Below, piece after piece: positions 1 to 12,660 of a DNA stretch of 64,000 bases. Each line of letters opens with the position of its first letter. Position 1 is the stretch's first letter. The notes under the pieces were generated by a model. The model was given only the letters and a program-made list of their open reading frames with translations. It ran no database searches and was not told where the DNA came from. The stretch is from assembly GCF_963676685.1 (NCBI RefSeq), contig NC_092350.1:37662873-37726872 (forward strand). Direction: 5' to 3'. Origin of the DNA: Mytilus edulis. Taxonomy: Eukaryota; Mollusca; Bivalvia; Mytilida; Mytilidae. The translations under genes were made by a program, and so were the position numbers.

Positions 1-498
1 TTTTTTTTTATTATTAAGTTCATGTTTTACATGATAATTATATTTTCATCTTGCATATAAAGTACCAACCCTATTATTTTCAACACTCTCTGAGTTTTCA
101 TTTTATTCTGTACTCATAATAATTGTGTTGCATACCAATGCATTTGCTTCATTTTATGGTAATACAAACCATTGTTTAGAAACCAAAATACATTTTGTGT
201 AGGTACATGTTACTAACATGTACATGTAGTCTAACTGAAGAGAGTATTTCTCACACGTTTTTGTTGTTAAGTTTTTAAAGCCGCAATTAGATATATTTAT
301 TTAAGGATTTGAAATATTATGTAAGATTCCTCATACTTGTGTATACATGATATAAGCTTTTTATTACACTTGCATATATGAAGAACTCGTCACAAAAGGG
401 TTTCATATTAAATAAAATTTAAAAAATAAAATCCTCCCACCCGCCCCATTATTTTCAAAAATTTGGATGAAAATCTACTAATTAATTTTAGTTGGCCT
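1..498. other. AT-rich non-coding stretch
   Basis: No open frame, RNA gene or internal repeat that I can support. The sequence is AT-rich with short homopolymer runs. Confidence 0.5.
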
Positions 499-2003
499 AA
501 TTAGAACGTGCATGAATGTGACCGGTAACTAAAATGACCTTCAAACTGGACACTGGACGAGTCAATATTATGTTTTATCAATGAAAGTTAAGGTATGAAA
601 GGTAAGAATTGCCACTTATTCGATTTTCACAAAATTTTCGGAATATACAGTTGGAAAGGTTATTTTTTAAAAGCCTATTGTGAAGAGTAAAGAGAAAGTT
701 TACAAATAATACGTTTTGTTCCATTAAACAAGTCATTTTCGTAAGAGAAATACCGAAATATATATTACGCACGACTACGGCAGGTAAAATTATTATTTAT
801 CATAATAAAAAAAAGCATTTTTCAGTCTCATTGGAATATGTTGATTACAATTAATCCCAAACTTAAGAAGTAAGTAACTAAAGTCAAAATATGTCCGATC
901 TGCCTATTTCTGCACATCAAAAGTCAATACGATCGTTTTAAAGTCAATTTCGTCTACCTCACATAATCTTGTTAGGCACTATAAACATGTTTTCTTATGG
1001 TAAATAATATTGCTGTGGATTTTTTTCTTCATGACAGTGTAATAGATTATTACTTTGTTTGGTTGAATTGTGCAATAGAAGTCACTACATTTTTGTGCAA
1101 TCCTGTGTCGCTTTGAAGGTATCATGGTTGCCATCCTCAGCCTAAGCAATGTGTTACTGTAATTTGAATTTCAAAATGACTGAGTGACTTTTTTCTTTAA
1201 TTGTACTGGTCAACTCCACCATAGTGAATCACATGGACTTTGACATAATCAGTTAATACCATTGCATAAAAATTAAAAACACGGGAGTTCACGAAGTCTA
1301 GTCTGATTATCATTTTACAAAAAAAAAAAAAAAAAATCCCTACTCTGGATCCGCCACTGTAAAAAGTGTGACTAAAATACATACCGTCTTTTTTGTTTTT
1401 GACATAATTGACGTCAGTCATTAGTACAGAATTTGTTCTTTCCCATTGGGACAGGCTAGATGATGTTCTGGAATGAAAAAGGAATAATGAATGATGGTTT
1501 ATGAACATTTGTAAACTTTGTCAACAAAAATAATCATCTATTCTATACTGTAATAAAATCATTGAATATTGTTTTTATTGGTACAAATATTGACTTTGTT
1601 ATCAGTAGATTAAAAGCTAACTAAATATTAATAGTATGTTATATACATATACATTTTCATGGATCTACAATCTGTCGATACTTGTAACTTGGCATTGCAT
1701 AAGGTCATGTTTTTCTTTGGCTGTTTATGACATCTTTACACTAAATCAATTGTATGTTGGATGTGTATGGATTGATTGTTTAGTCTTAGAGGCATGATTT
1801 TTTATCAGTTGTTAGGGGCTTTGAACTAGCTGTCAGATAACTGCGAGTACTCTCAGATCTGTTCATTGTGTCTTTTTGTGTCAGGATGTATAAGTACCCG
1901 GCCACGTCCACTTGTATTTTTTGTCTATCTGATGAGTTAAGCCTTTTTCAACTGATTTTTATAGTTAGTTTTTATGTTGTATTGTTATACCACTGTCCCA
2001 GGT
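499..2003. repeat. Segmental duplication, copy A
   Basis: This 1.5-kb stretch recurs 3,648 bp downstream at 4149-5653, in the same orientation. By eye I count only a handful of substitutions plus small indels, including a poly-A run of different length near 1320 and 4967, so the copies are about 99% identical and the duplication is recent. Copy A runs on at its right end into the full dispersed repeat (to 2375), while copy B breaks off at the end of the shared block. The 103-residue minus-strand open frame inside both copies (1197-1508) crosses the poly-A tract and shows no domain, so I do not call it a gene. Confidence 0.9.
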
Positions 2004-2375
2004 TAGGGGAGGGTTGGGATCCTGCTAACATGTTTAACCCCGCCACATTATTTATGTATGTGCCTGTCCCAAGTCAGGAGCCTGTAGTTCAGTGGTTGTC
2101 GTTTGTTTATGTATTACATATTTGTTTTTCTGTTTATGTATTACATATTTGTTTTTCGTTCATTTTTTTTTTTACATAAATAAAGGCCGTTAGTTTTATC
2201 GTTTGAATTGTTTTACATTGTCTTATCAGGGCCTTTTATAGCTGACTATGCGGTATGGGCTTTGCTCATTGTTGAAGGCCGTACGGTGACCTATAGTTGT
2301 TAATGTTTGTGTCATTTTGGTCTTTTGTGGATAGTTGTTTCATTGGCAATCATACCGCATCTTCTTGTTTTAAAT
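1640..2375 (+). repeat. Long mussel-type dispersed repeat
   Basis: A long interspersed family member overlapping the right half of duplication copy A. Recognisable blocks are CCGGCCACGTCCACTTG (near 1900), CCCAGGTTAGGGGAGGGTT (near 1998) and TGTCCCAAGTCAGGAGCC (near 2066). The same blocks occur in reverse at 30893-31575, 31826-32335 and 38279-38420, and in forward orientation in copy B. Its end carries the GATGTGG-family segment (2215-2375). No coding capacity is visible; the transposon class is not determined. Confidence 0.7.
2215..2375 (+). repeat. GATGTGG-family dispersed repeat
   Basis: Short interspersed family very common in mussel DNA. This copy reads through GGCCTTTTATAGCTGAC, a block about GCCGTACGGTGACCTATAG, then TCATTGGCAATCATACCGC and CATCTTCTT at the end. 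Other copies in this window are listed separately and allow a consensus of about 160 bp. Confidence 0.8.
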
Positions 2376-2579
2376 CATCTCTAACAAGAAGACCTAAAGT
2401 TAGTAGACTATAGTCCATACTTAACTTTAATTGTAACAGCTGTATATATCTCAAGTGTCTCTTTGACACTTGCTTGTCGTATTCACTACTATCAAAAGTT
2501 TTGTTAATGAAAGGATTTAAATAGTTAGCTGAAAGTAACAAATCAGTTGAAAGTAGCCACCTTAATCATGTTAATTATA

Positions 2580-2660
2580 GAAAAGAAGATGTGGTATGAT
2601 TGCCAATGAGACATAACTCTTCACAAGAGACTAAGACTTACACCTAAAATCATTATGCAA
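2580..2660 (-). repeat. GATGTGG-family repeat fragment
   Basis: Starts AAGAAGATGTGGTATGATTG, then CCAATGAGACA; truncated after about 80 bp and in the opposite orientation to the copy 200 bp upstream. Confidence 0.7.
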
Positions 2661-4148
2661 GTTATATTTTAATTTTCGTAAAAACTGCTATAGATGGAGA
2701 AATTCTTACTCACCGTGTATCATTAGTACATGATGAACCAAAGTGAACATAATATATACATACAACTTTAAAGTCATATGAAACCTCAAATTAAAAAAAA
2801 ATATGCATCTGTTTTTTATAACTAAATGGATAGTTTTCATTATAAAACTTTTGTACATATACTTTTTTCTGAGGAAAATTCTTTAATTTGTCCACATTTA
2901 GAAGAAGTTTACTTATTTTTAATTGCTTGCTTCCAGGAAGCAATTCGCCGACATATTTTCCGTATGCATAGTGACCTGAGCGTAACCCTCCTCGTAAAAA
3001 TCCGGTGATCGCAATACGCATGAATCTGTCATTAAAATAAACAATTATCTGATTGTACCTGTTAAGCACGTGCTCAATACCCATGCTTTTTGTTATTTAT
3101 TTACTATAAGGTGACAATCGGTAAACTTCGGCTTCAAAACACGGCATTTAATGAGCAGCCATATTTGTTAAATCATAACAGACAGAGAGAAAAAAAATTG
3201 ACGATTATACGATATATTTGCGTAAATAATGATAAAATCGTGCACAGAGGACTTATTTTGTGATATATACATGCATTGGTTCAAGAATTGGAAAAAAATT
3301 ATTTTTCACCACTCACTCGTTTCATATGACTTTAATATTAAGTCAGCATAAATTAATGCTCGTGGTTTTAGTATTATTCAACTAGGAAAGTTTTCGCAAA
3401 AATGGGCTATCGAAAATACAGCTGAACAGATTAATCCTGCGCTAAAATGGGCTCTAATGTCTGCGCTAAAATGTCCCCTAGTAGTTTTTCGCTAAAATTA
3501 TCTGCACCTATCTGTTTTCTTGTTCATAGTTGAGATTAAATTTCCTTTTGTTTATAAAATTGGCAAATTTGATTAAATTCATTTTATTGTGGTTAATTTT
3601 GAATTTGCTTTAAACTGTTGATTCTTTTAACATTTATAGTGTGTGATAACATTGTGTGAGGGAATTCGACGTTTGATGTACCACTGTTCACTCCAGTGCA
3701 ATTTATGACAATACCACTGCATCAATCAGAATTATTTTTTTTTGCAGTGTTTTAAGAAATGATTTTGCTTTGTTGTCGCGTATTATTTGTGAAACATTCA
3801 TGTTTTAAAAAGGCGAATTTTCTTTATAAAGTCAATGATTATGTCGACTTTTGAAGGCCAAACTTTCTACAGCCTTAAATACGCTAATGAAAGATCCAAA
3901 AACTATACCAATACATAACGACATGTTTATGAAATTATAACAAATCTATTGATTAACAAATTTTTACTCGTTATTGCAAAATAATGAACTTAATATATCT
4001 GATATTTTCTCCCGACCCAGTTTACCCCTATACATTTTATGATGTGGACTGGTCATTGTTATTGAATCGTAGGCAATTTGATTGGATTAAGTTGTTATTA
4101 GTTTACCTTCAAACTTGTTTATGCTTTTCATACATGACTATTGATTAA
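2661..4148. other. Non-coding spacer between duplication copies
   Basis: No supported gene. The only local structure is a short cluster of GCGCTAAAATG-type direct repeats at about 3437-3500. Overlapping open frames at 2791-3084 and 2826-3008 on opposite strands look like chance. Confidence 0.5.
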
Positions 4149-5653
4149 TTAGAACGTGCATGAATGTGTACGGTAACTAAAATGACCTTCAAACTGGACA
4201 CTGGACGAGTCAATATTATGTTTTATCAATGAAAGTTAAGGTATGAACGGTAAGAATTGCCACTTATTCGATTTTCACAAAATTTTCGGAATATACAGTT
4301 GAAAGGATATTTTTTAAAAGCCTATTGTGAAGAGTAAAGAGAAAGTTTACAAATAATACGTTTTGTTCCATTAAACAAGTCATTTTCGTAAGAGAAATAC
4401 CGAAATATATTTTACGCACGACTACGGCAGGTAAAATTATTATTTATCATAATAAAAAAAAGCATTTTTCAGTCTCATTGGAATATGTTGATTACAATTA
4501 ATCCCAAACTTAAGAAGTAAGTAACTAAAGTCAAAATATGTCCGATCTGCCTATTTCTGCACATCAAAAGTCAATACGATCGTTTTAAAGTCAATTTCGT
4601 CTACCTCACATAATCTTGTTAGGCACTATAAACATGTTTTCTTATGGTAAATAATATTGCTGTGGATTTTTTTCTTCATGACAGTGTAATAGATTATTAC
4701 TTTGTTTGGTTGAATTGTGCAATAGAAGTCACTACATTTTTGTGCAATCCTGTGTCGCTTTGAAGGTATCATGGTTGCCATCCTCAGCCTAAGCAATGTG
4801 TTACTGTAATTTGAATTTCAAAATGACTGAGTGACTTTTTTCTTTAAATGTACTGGTCAACTCCACCATAGTGAATCACATGGACTTTGACATAATCAGT
4901 TAATACCATTGCATAAAAATTAAAAACACGGGAGTTCACGAAGTCTAGTCTGATTATCATTTTACAAAAAAAAAAAAAAAAAATCCCTACTCTGGATCCG
5001 CCACTGTAAAAAGTGTGACTAAAATACATACCGTCTTTTTTGTTTTTGACATAATTGACGTCAGTCATTAGTACAGAATTTGTTCTTTCCCATTGGGACA
5101 GGCTAGATGATGTTCTGGAATGAAAAAGGAATAATGAATGATGGTTTATGAACATTTGTAAACTTTGTCAACAAAAATAATCATCTATTCTATACTGTAA
5201 TAAAATCATTGAATATTGTTTTTATTGGTACAAATATTGACTTTGTTATCAGTAGATTAAAAGCTAACTAAATATTAATAGTATGTTATATACATATACA
5301 TTTTCATGGATCTACAATCTGTCGATACTTGTAACTTGGCATTGCATAAGGTCATGTTTTTCTTTGGCTGTTTATGACATCTTTACACTAAATCAATTGT
5401 ATGTTGGATGTGTATGGATTGATTGTTTAGTCTTAGAGGCATGATTTTTTATCAGTTGTTAGGGGCTTTGAACTAGCTGTCAGATAACTGCGAGTACTCT
5501 CAGATCTGTTCATTGTGTCTTTTTGTGTCAGGATGTATAAGTACCCGGCCACGTCCACTTGTATTTTTTGTCTATCTGATGAGTTAAGCCTTTTTCAACT
5601 GATTTTTATAGTTAGTTTTTATGTTGCATTGTTATACCACTGTCCCAGGTTAG
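4149..5653. repeat. Segmental duplication, copy B
   Basis: Second copy of 499-2003. It ends abruptly after CCACTGTCCCAGGTTAG, where copy A continues into GGGGAGGGTTGGG, and is joined directly to a third partial copy at 5653. Confidence 0.9.
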
Positions 5654-5744
5654 TCCGATCTGCCTATTTCTGCACATCAAAAGTCAATATGATCGTTTTA
5701 AAGTCAATTTCGTCTACCTCACAAAATCTTGTTAGGCACTATAA
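5653..5744. repeat. Third partial copy of the duplicated block
   Basis: About 91 bp matching 894-984 of copy A and 4541-4631 of copy B, starting TCCGATCTGCCTATTTC, with two visible substitutions. It is fused to the broken end of copy B, so the duplication involved more than one join. Confidence 0.8.
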
Positions 5745-6557
5745 TACAGGCGATGAAGCAAACGATTCAACTAATAAAAAATTTATTCGAAAATTATCAA
5801 AAGCGGATAAAAGAATAAGCCCTTGACACCATTTGCGAGTATGATGGTCTTGTGAAACAATGATAGTCCGTCGGAAGGGGGCGATAAATGACTGACCCGT
5901 GTTAAGAGAGAGCAATATCTTGCACGTAAAACTCACTGTCACCCTTTTATATTTCGAAAAGAGCAGGCTAAGGCTACAAGGAAGCACTCGTGTAACGGTT
6001 TATTTCTTCCTCTGTGATATTTTATCCCGAGGATAATTTTTCCCGGTAATTGTTTTCCAGGCATGGTATTTCACAGGTTGATTTTTTCCAGAGGAGTGAT
6101 AAACTATCTGTGTTATGCGGATAGTATGTACCGGTATATATTTGCCGTACTATATTTCACAGAACATGTGAAATAGAGTCCCATTAACTACTATGTAAGT
6201 TACTCACAATCAATATATACCTGACTATAATTATAAAATGTTTCACAAAGGTAGACCAAATTTGCACAATTTATCAAAGGGAGGTAATTATGAGCAATTT
6301 ATATTTTTAAGGTATTAATTTAACATATTTCTGAATCTATTTTATAATGAATTTTTCCTTGAATCTTATTTTTATATATTCATTTATATAAAAAGATGAC
6401 ATGCAACTTGATTTAATAAGACAGATAATATTTCACAGGTAAAAACTATCCACCCTCAACGTGGAAACGGATTAATATAAGTTGTAAAAACTTGTTTCCC
6501 AATCCACTATATATAAAAATGTTTAAAATAAAAGAAAAAGCAGCAGACAAGACGGTG
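5745..6557. other. Repeat-derived non-coding flank
   Basis: No gene. The first 260 bases (up to about 6005) resemble a mussel dispersed repeat; the rest is AT-rich. The last six bases, ACGGTG (6552-6557), are the left target-site duplication of the 8.2-kb element that follows. Confidence 0.5.
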
Positions 6558-6712
6558 TGTGGCACCGTTAAAGTCCACAATTCCTCTAAAGTCCACAACG
6601 CCGCTAAAGTCCACAAAATTTCCGCTAAAGTCCACAAAATGACCTCCGCTAAAGTCCACAACAACAAGTTCCTCTAAAGTCCACAAAAAAGCACCGTTAA
6701 AGTCCATACATT
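6558..6712 (+). repeat. Left TIR and subterminal array
   Basis: Seven copies of AAAGTCCACA (the last AAAGTCCATA) with short variable prefixes such as CACCGTT, TTCCTCT and GCCGCT. Opposite orientation to 14537-14753. Confidence 0.9.
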
Positions 6713-7245
6713 TTTTTTTTCATTATCAAAAGAAAATTTTCTGTTTTTTACACCCGATATTATAGATCTAATTAAAAGCACGGACTTTTGTTCTTAGAAA
6801 GTATTTCTTGTCAGCATAAATTCTATTTTGATGAATGAAAAAATTATAGTATTTGCTTTATCAATTTTTATGCGATTTTCTATCAATCAAACAGACAACA
6901 TTTCTGAAAAGTTATCTAACTATTATACTCTTTTTATTCTTTAGTAAATATTTGTTCATCCACAAGAAACTCCAACATAGCGTTCTCTTTATATATATGC
7001 TGGAGACATAATTTGGAGCCTATATTTGATATTTAAATTTCCTTTGCAATATCTATAAAACATAAGTAAGATTTCCATTCAGTGTCTGTTAGGTTCCACA
7101 GCAGTCAAAACGGTCCGTAAATCTCAAAAATAGACTTGGATCCATCATGTTCTTTTTTGAAATCAAAATAATGATAAAGAATACCACACATTCATGCATT
7201 TTGTGGTGCTCAGCAGATTTCCATCACTCTTTGGTTTGCATATAA

Positions 7246-7325
7246 AAAAGAAGATATGGTATGATTGCCAATGAGACAACTGTCCACAAGAGACCAAAAT
7301 GACACAGACATTATAAGCAACTGTT
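7246..7325 (-). repeat. GATGTGG-family repeat fragment
   Basis: Reads AAGAAGATATGGTATGATTG, CCAATGAGACAACTG, CACAAGAGACCAAAATGAC; truncated after about 80 bp. Confidence 0.75.
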
Positions 7326-8141
7326 TGTTTTGTTTTCAAAAAGGAAAATGAATTTGTTTCAGAATGAAAGATGAATTGAATAAATTATACGCGGATGTGG
7401 TTCTGTATTGTGTATTATCCATGATGAGTACAAGTATAAGTTTTTTTTCTACAATGCTACATGTATATATATATATATGTTCCAGACAATATGAGTGTAT
7501 CTGATTTGAACCCTTATGCGTACAATGTGGACCATATAAGTATACCTGAACGTATACTCGTACCGTATGAGTATACTCGTATGGTTTAGTATGAGGTCGA
7601 CCATACATGTGCATTTGTCAAATTTACAGCCCGTAACAGAGAAGTGATCGAATTCGCGTTTCTTTACCGTCAGAATAAGTTACGTTATCGACAAACTTAT
7701 TTCAGAAGTGGCATAATTTAATTTTCTTCATCGACAAAATATTTCATGTACAATGTGTAAGTTTTCATTCTTTAAGTCGAAGTTTTTTTCTTTATATCGT
7801 CTATAATCTCTATTATACTTTCGTTTCCATGAAAATGCAAATATAGCTTACGTTTACATAGAACAAGAACGAATTGCACTGTACATGCTGTAGTTTATAC
7901 ATTGTTTCTTTGAAAGTCGTTATAAAGAATTATTTATATCACTGTATACAGGTTCATTTAATTTTAGAAATAACCGATTATTTATTATACACTGCTTGCA
8001 CTGTGAATATTTATGGGATTCAACACTGTAAAAGTTTTTCTTTCGTCTGATACAGAATACCCCATATCTTTTCTTTTTCATACCTATCTGTTTATTGTGT
8101 CCCCGGGATTATGTCAATCATACATTGTTGCAATATTGACA

Positions 8142-8240
8142 TATAAAAAAGAAGATGTGGTATTATTGCCAAACTATCCACAAAAAGACCTAAATGACAC
8201 AAACATTAACAACTATAGGTAACCGTACGGTTATGCGTGT
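8142..8240 (-). repeat. GATGTGG-family repeat fragment
   Basis: AAGAAGATGTGGTATTATTG, a short internal deletion, then AACAACTATAGGTAACCGTA. The 69-residue open frame across it (8013-8222) is repeat-derived. Confidence 0.7.
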
Positions 8241-9689
8241 ACTTTGTCACAGAAAAAACTGAAATAAATTTCTTTCAAATCGAAGCAAAAAATACAAATG
8301 TACTCTTTAACATTTGAAATTTGAAATGTTAAAGACAAAATTGCTCTTTATCTTAAGTTATTGACGAATATTTGAAATTTAAACCTCTATAAGATGTGAT
8401 GTACGGCATTTCATTTTATCATTGGTAATGATCCATATCTGACAGAGAAGAAATATTCATAATTCTCAGAAAGTTTTCGTAAATATTGTTAGATACCACT
8501 AATCGTTCCAACAATCAAGACATCAGAGACAAACAGGAAAAAAAAATATGAAAATGAAAAGATATGACTTAAGTGTTAGCATGTTCAGGGAGACGGCACC
8601 CAATTTACAAAAAATGATTGATGTTTTAAGAAACTGTAGAGAACTCCACAGGTTTTCAACAAGGGTAGAATTCAAAACCTTGAATATGAAAGCCTCGAAA
8701 TCCATGATACTTTTTCTGTGCGGTAGTTATATCTACAAAATCCAATCATGTACACGACATATAATACATGTATATTCATACATGTATATGTATATATTGG
8801 GAATTTATTTTTGTTTCCAAACAGAATTATAAGGTTATGTATAAGTGCCTACGTTCACTGCACAATTGTAAATTGTCTTCCTAACGACCAGCAAAAATAA
8901 ATGGCACAAGTTCACGTAGTCATAAAAAAAAAGTCGTAAAATTTACGTTATCGAACAAAAAATCAGAAATACGGAATAGTATAAATTCAAATTCAAATAT
9001 TTTATTGGACAAAGCACATATGATACAATGCGTATTCCAAGATATAAACACATTAAACATGACAATTTATGCAAATACAACATAAAGAAAACATTTGAAG
9101 TACCAATTATATATATATATATAATATCACAGTATTACATAGTATTATACTTATGGTAGACCAACTGACATTAGATTATTATTACGAGCTTCAAAAGCTT
9201 GACTTAAATAAGTGAATGGTTAGGAAATCCCGTTTCCCCTGCGTGTTTTAAAAGTCAAAGACAAATGTTTTCCCTGATACAAATGTTTTAAGAACTAGCT
9301 TTGTGTAACCTATAGACAAATTCGACTGTATATAAGGAAGTGAATAGGTTTTCTCTGATTTGAAACTATCTTATAGAACTTGTTTTAGTAATTGAGAACC
9401 TATGTTGTTTATGGGTAATACGTGAAATGTTGCATGACCCATCAAAATGATAGCAAACGCAGTTTTCCGGATGATTTTTATTTGTACACTGTTAAAAACT
9501 GACAATCATGTGAAACGGACGAAGACATATTCTAACAGAAGTACAAATACCAGTCCTCCCTTTTGTGTATACATATGAGAAAACATTTCAAAGTTATTAA
9601 TTGAATTCAAATCCATCACACATACGGTACACATTGTATTCCGAAACAAGAATGTGTCCAAAGTACACGGATGCCCCACTTGCACTATC

Positions 9690-10072
9690 ATTGCACTGGC
9701 ATTAAAATTAGAAAGATCATACTATAGGGAACATATTTACTAAGTTTCAAGTTGATTGGACTTCAGCTTCATCAAAAACTACCTTGAACAAAAACTTTAA
9801 CCTGAAACTCCCACTTTCATTTTCTATGTTCAGTGGACCATGAAAGTGGAGTCAAAAGTCTAATTTGGCTTTGAAATTAGAAAGATCATATCATAAGCAA
9901 CAAGTGTACTAAGTTTCAAGTTGATTGGACTTCAGTTTCATAAAAAACTACCTTGACCAAAAACTTTAACCTGAACGGACGGACGGACGCACAGACGGAC
10001 GGACGGACGAACGAACGGAGCCACAGACCAGAAAACATAATGCCCCTCTACTATCGTAGGTGGGGCATAAAA
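9690..10072. repeat. Pearl-like element with ACGG microsatellite
   Basis: About 1.7 copies of a roughly 165-bp core (each with GAAATTAGAAAGATCATA, then TTTCAAGTTGATTGGACTTC, then AACTTTAACCTGAA) run directly into an ACGG tetranucleotide tract at 9975-10017 and end with GTAGGTGGGGCATAAA. A core repeat followed by an ACGG microsatellite is the published layout of bivalve 'pearl' elements; assignment by layout only. Confidence 0.7.
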
Positions 10073-10498
10073 ATAAAGGACTTCATTCCTATCAAACACC
10101 TTTTTAATTGTTTAAACCAGTATATTTCTTTTAGTTTTGGGTAAAATTGTAAAGGAAATAATACTACCAAGACATCCTTCCATAAACCTTCTTTTTCTGT
10201 TCTGACTTTGAAGAAATGACTTCTTTTCACCCAATCGAAATGGTGCATGGACATATTTTGTTTCATATTATTAGAATTATTTTCAATATTATCGGTATTA
10301 AACTTGATTATCGACACATGAAAGTCTGTCAGCATTGTCAATCTTTTTAACGTTAAAGTTCCAATAGTTCGGTCACTACTCAATTAAGTTTGTCGATAGC
10401 GTAGCTAATTTTGACGGTAAAGAAACACCAATTCGATCACTTCTCTGTTACGGGCTGTATCAAGAGTCAGAAAATGAAATAAAAACTTTAACCAAATA

Positions 10499-12660
10499 AA
10501 CTAGAGTCTCTAAAGAGCCTGTGTCGCTTACCTTAATTTACTGATCCTTTGGAAATCATGTAAAATAAGGTTAAAATCATAATTTATAGTATAAGATATC
10601 ATTTATATTTAGATACTATAATAATATCTAAGATAATAGCAAAGAACTCAGGGACAGCAACCCCTTCTGAAAATTTCAGGGCAGATATATCTAAATCTGA
10701 TGAACTTTTTTGCCACCGTCAGATTTGCTCTAAATGCTTCAGTTTCAAAGATATAAACCAATAAAGGGCTGCGCTTTAGCGCATGATACGCCCGTTGCTC
10801 TTTTAACTTGTCTTTTATGCTTTAAATGAATTTATATGATCAACTAGAAATATATATACAAATCAAAAGGATGTTACATTAATATATTGACCAAAGTTTC
10901 ATAAAATCCCACTTTTTTAAGTATAAAAATTCATTACTTAAGAAAATGTAAAATCTAAAATTTATAAAAATGGAAAGGGAGCTTATGTCAATAGATATAA
11001 ACAATTTATCAAAGTTGCATAAAATTTTGTGAAAGTGTTAGTTATTGTCCCAAAATTGGAAAATCCCCCCTTTTTTAAGCATAAAAATTCATAACACGGA
11101 AATGTAAAATCTGAAATTTATAAAAATTGAAAGGGAGCTTACATCAATAGATATAAACAATTCACCAAAGTTTCATGGACATTGGTGAAAGCCTTTTTGA
11201 GTTATTGTCTGAAGTGTTGAAAATCCCCCTTTTTTTTATGAATAAAGCCCGATAAATCCAAAACTTAAAATCTGAAATTTATAAAAATTGAAAGGGAGCT
11301 TACATCAATAGATATAAACAATTCACCATAGTTTCATGGACATTGGTGAAAGCCTTTTTGAGTTATTGTCCGAAGTGTTGAAAATCCCCCTTTTTTTTAT
11401 GAATAAAGCCCCATAAATCCAAAACTTAAAATCTGAAATTTATAAAAATTGAAAGGGAGCTTACATCAATAGATATAAACAATTCACCAAAGTTTCATGG
11501 ACATTGGTGAAAGCCTTTTTGAGTTATTGTCCGAAGTGTTGAAAATCCCCCTTTTATTATGAATAAAGCCCCATAAATCCAAAAGGTAAAATCTGAAATT
11601 TATAAAAATTGAAAGGGAGCTTACATCAATAGATATAAACAATTCACCAAAGTTTCATGGACATTGGTGAAAGCCTTTTTGAGTTATTGTCCGAAGTGTT
11701 GAAAATCCCCCTTTTTTTTTATGAATAAAGCCCCATAAATCCAAAACTTAAAATCTGAAATTTATAAAAATTGAAAGGGAGCTTACATCAATAGATATAA
11801 ACAATTCACCAAAGTTTCATGGACATTGGTGAAAGCCTTTTTGAGTTATTGTCCGAAGTGTTGAAAATCCCCCTTTTTTTATGAATAAAGCCCCATAAAT
11901 CCAAAAGGTAAAATCTGAAATTTATAAAAATTGAAAGGGAGCTTACATCAATAGATATAAACAATTCACCAAAGTTTCATGGACATTGGTGAAAGCCTTT
12001 TTGAGTTATTGTCTGAAGTGTTGAAAATCCCCCTTTTTTTTATGAATAAAGCCCCATAAATCCAAAACTTAAAATCTGAAATTTATAAAAATTGAAAGGG
12101 AGCTTACATCAATAGATATAAACAATTCACCAAAGTTTCATGGACATTGGTGAAAGCCTTTTTGAGTTATTGTCTGAAGTGTTGAAAATCCCCCCTTTTT
12201 TATGAATAAAGCCCCATAAATCCAAAACTTAAAATCTGAAATTAAAAAAAAACGAAAGGGAGCTTACGTCAATAGATATAAACAATTCACTTAAGTTTCA
12301 TGGAAATTGGTGAAAGTGTTTTTGAGTTATTGTCCGAAGTGTGGACGACGGACGGACGGACGGACAACGGTATACCATAATACGTCCCGTCTAAAAGACG
12401 ACGGGCGTATAAAAACTGATTTTACCCTATGTACTTTTTTTAGCCATGTCTGCCATCTTCGTTTGCGGGCAGGGTCATCGGACACATTTTTTAAACTATA
12501 TACTCTTATGATGATTGTGGATAAGTTTAGTTACACTTTGTTTAAGTAATTTCAGAGAAGATTTTTGTAAAAGTTAACGACGACGACGACGACGCCAGAC
12601 GACGCCGAACGCAAAGTGATGAGAAAAGCTCACTTGGCCCTTCGGGCCAGGTGAGCTAAA
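10499..12660 (-). mobile_element. Hairpin-ended bivalve element X, interrupted
   Basis: Same family as 51544-53443 and 41706-42127, here inverted. One end carries the imperfect hairpin AGTCTCTAAAGAGCCT followed by GTGTCGC; the other carries the strong hairpin CTTGGCCC TTCGGGCCAG GTGAGC and a GAC trinucleotide run at 12580-12600. Its body is split by a pearl-like element (10761-12411): the sequences on the two sides match adjacent parts of the uninterrupted copy. Hairpins near the ends, no clear target duplication and internal tandem repeats suggest a Helentron-associated non-autonomous element, but this is inference. Confidence 0.7.
10761..12411. mobile_element. Pearl-like element, 160-bp tandem core plus ACGG
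   Basis: Subterminal inverted repeats (ATACGCCCGT near 10786 and ACGGGCGTAT near 12401) enclose eight to nine tandem copies of a roughly 160-bp unit. The unit anchor GAAAGGGAGCTTACATCAAT recurs about every 160 bp from 10974 to 12253. A GACGGACGG tract follows at 12346-12366. The middle units are nearly identical, pointing to recent array homogenisation; the outer ones are diverged. It sits inside element X at a run of T. Confidence 0.8.

Larger units (their letters stand above)
7627..10457. mobile_element. TA-flanked TIR element, nested
   Basis: Inverted termini of about 75 bp: CAGCCCGTAACAGAGAAGTG begins at 7627 and its complement ends at 10457. The arms stay alignable through TTTCTTTACCGTCA and ATCGACAAACTTA with about ten mismatches. 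TA dinucleotides flank both ends (7625-7626, 10458-10459), as in Tc1/mariner-type and related insertions. No transposase frame; the interior carries a GATGTGG fragment and a pearl-like repeat. It is a decayed or non-autonomous element inside the 8.2-kb element. Confidence 0.75.

Noticed and set aside
1197-1508. 103-residue minus-strand frame, repeated at 4844-5155
   Set aside because: It reads through a poly-A tract (a run of Phe), has no domain, and is duplicated only because the DNA is duplicated.
8548-8832. 94-residue plus-strand frame with a moderately protein-like start
   Set aside because: An antisense frame of similar quality overlaps, no domain or splice support is visible, and it lies inside a nested non-autonomous element.
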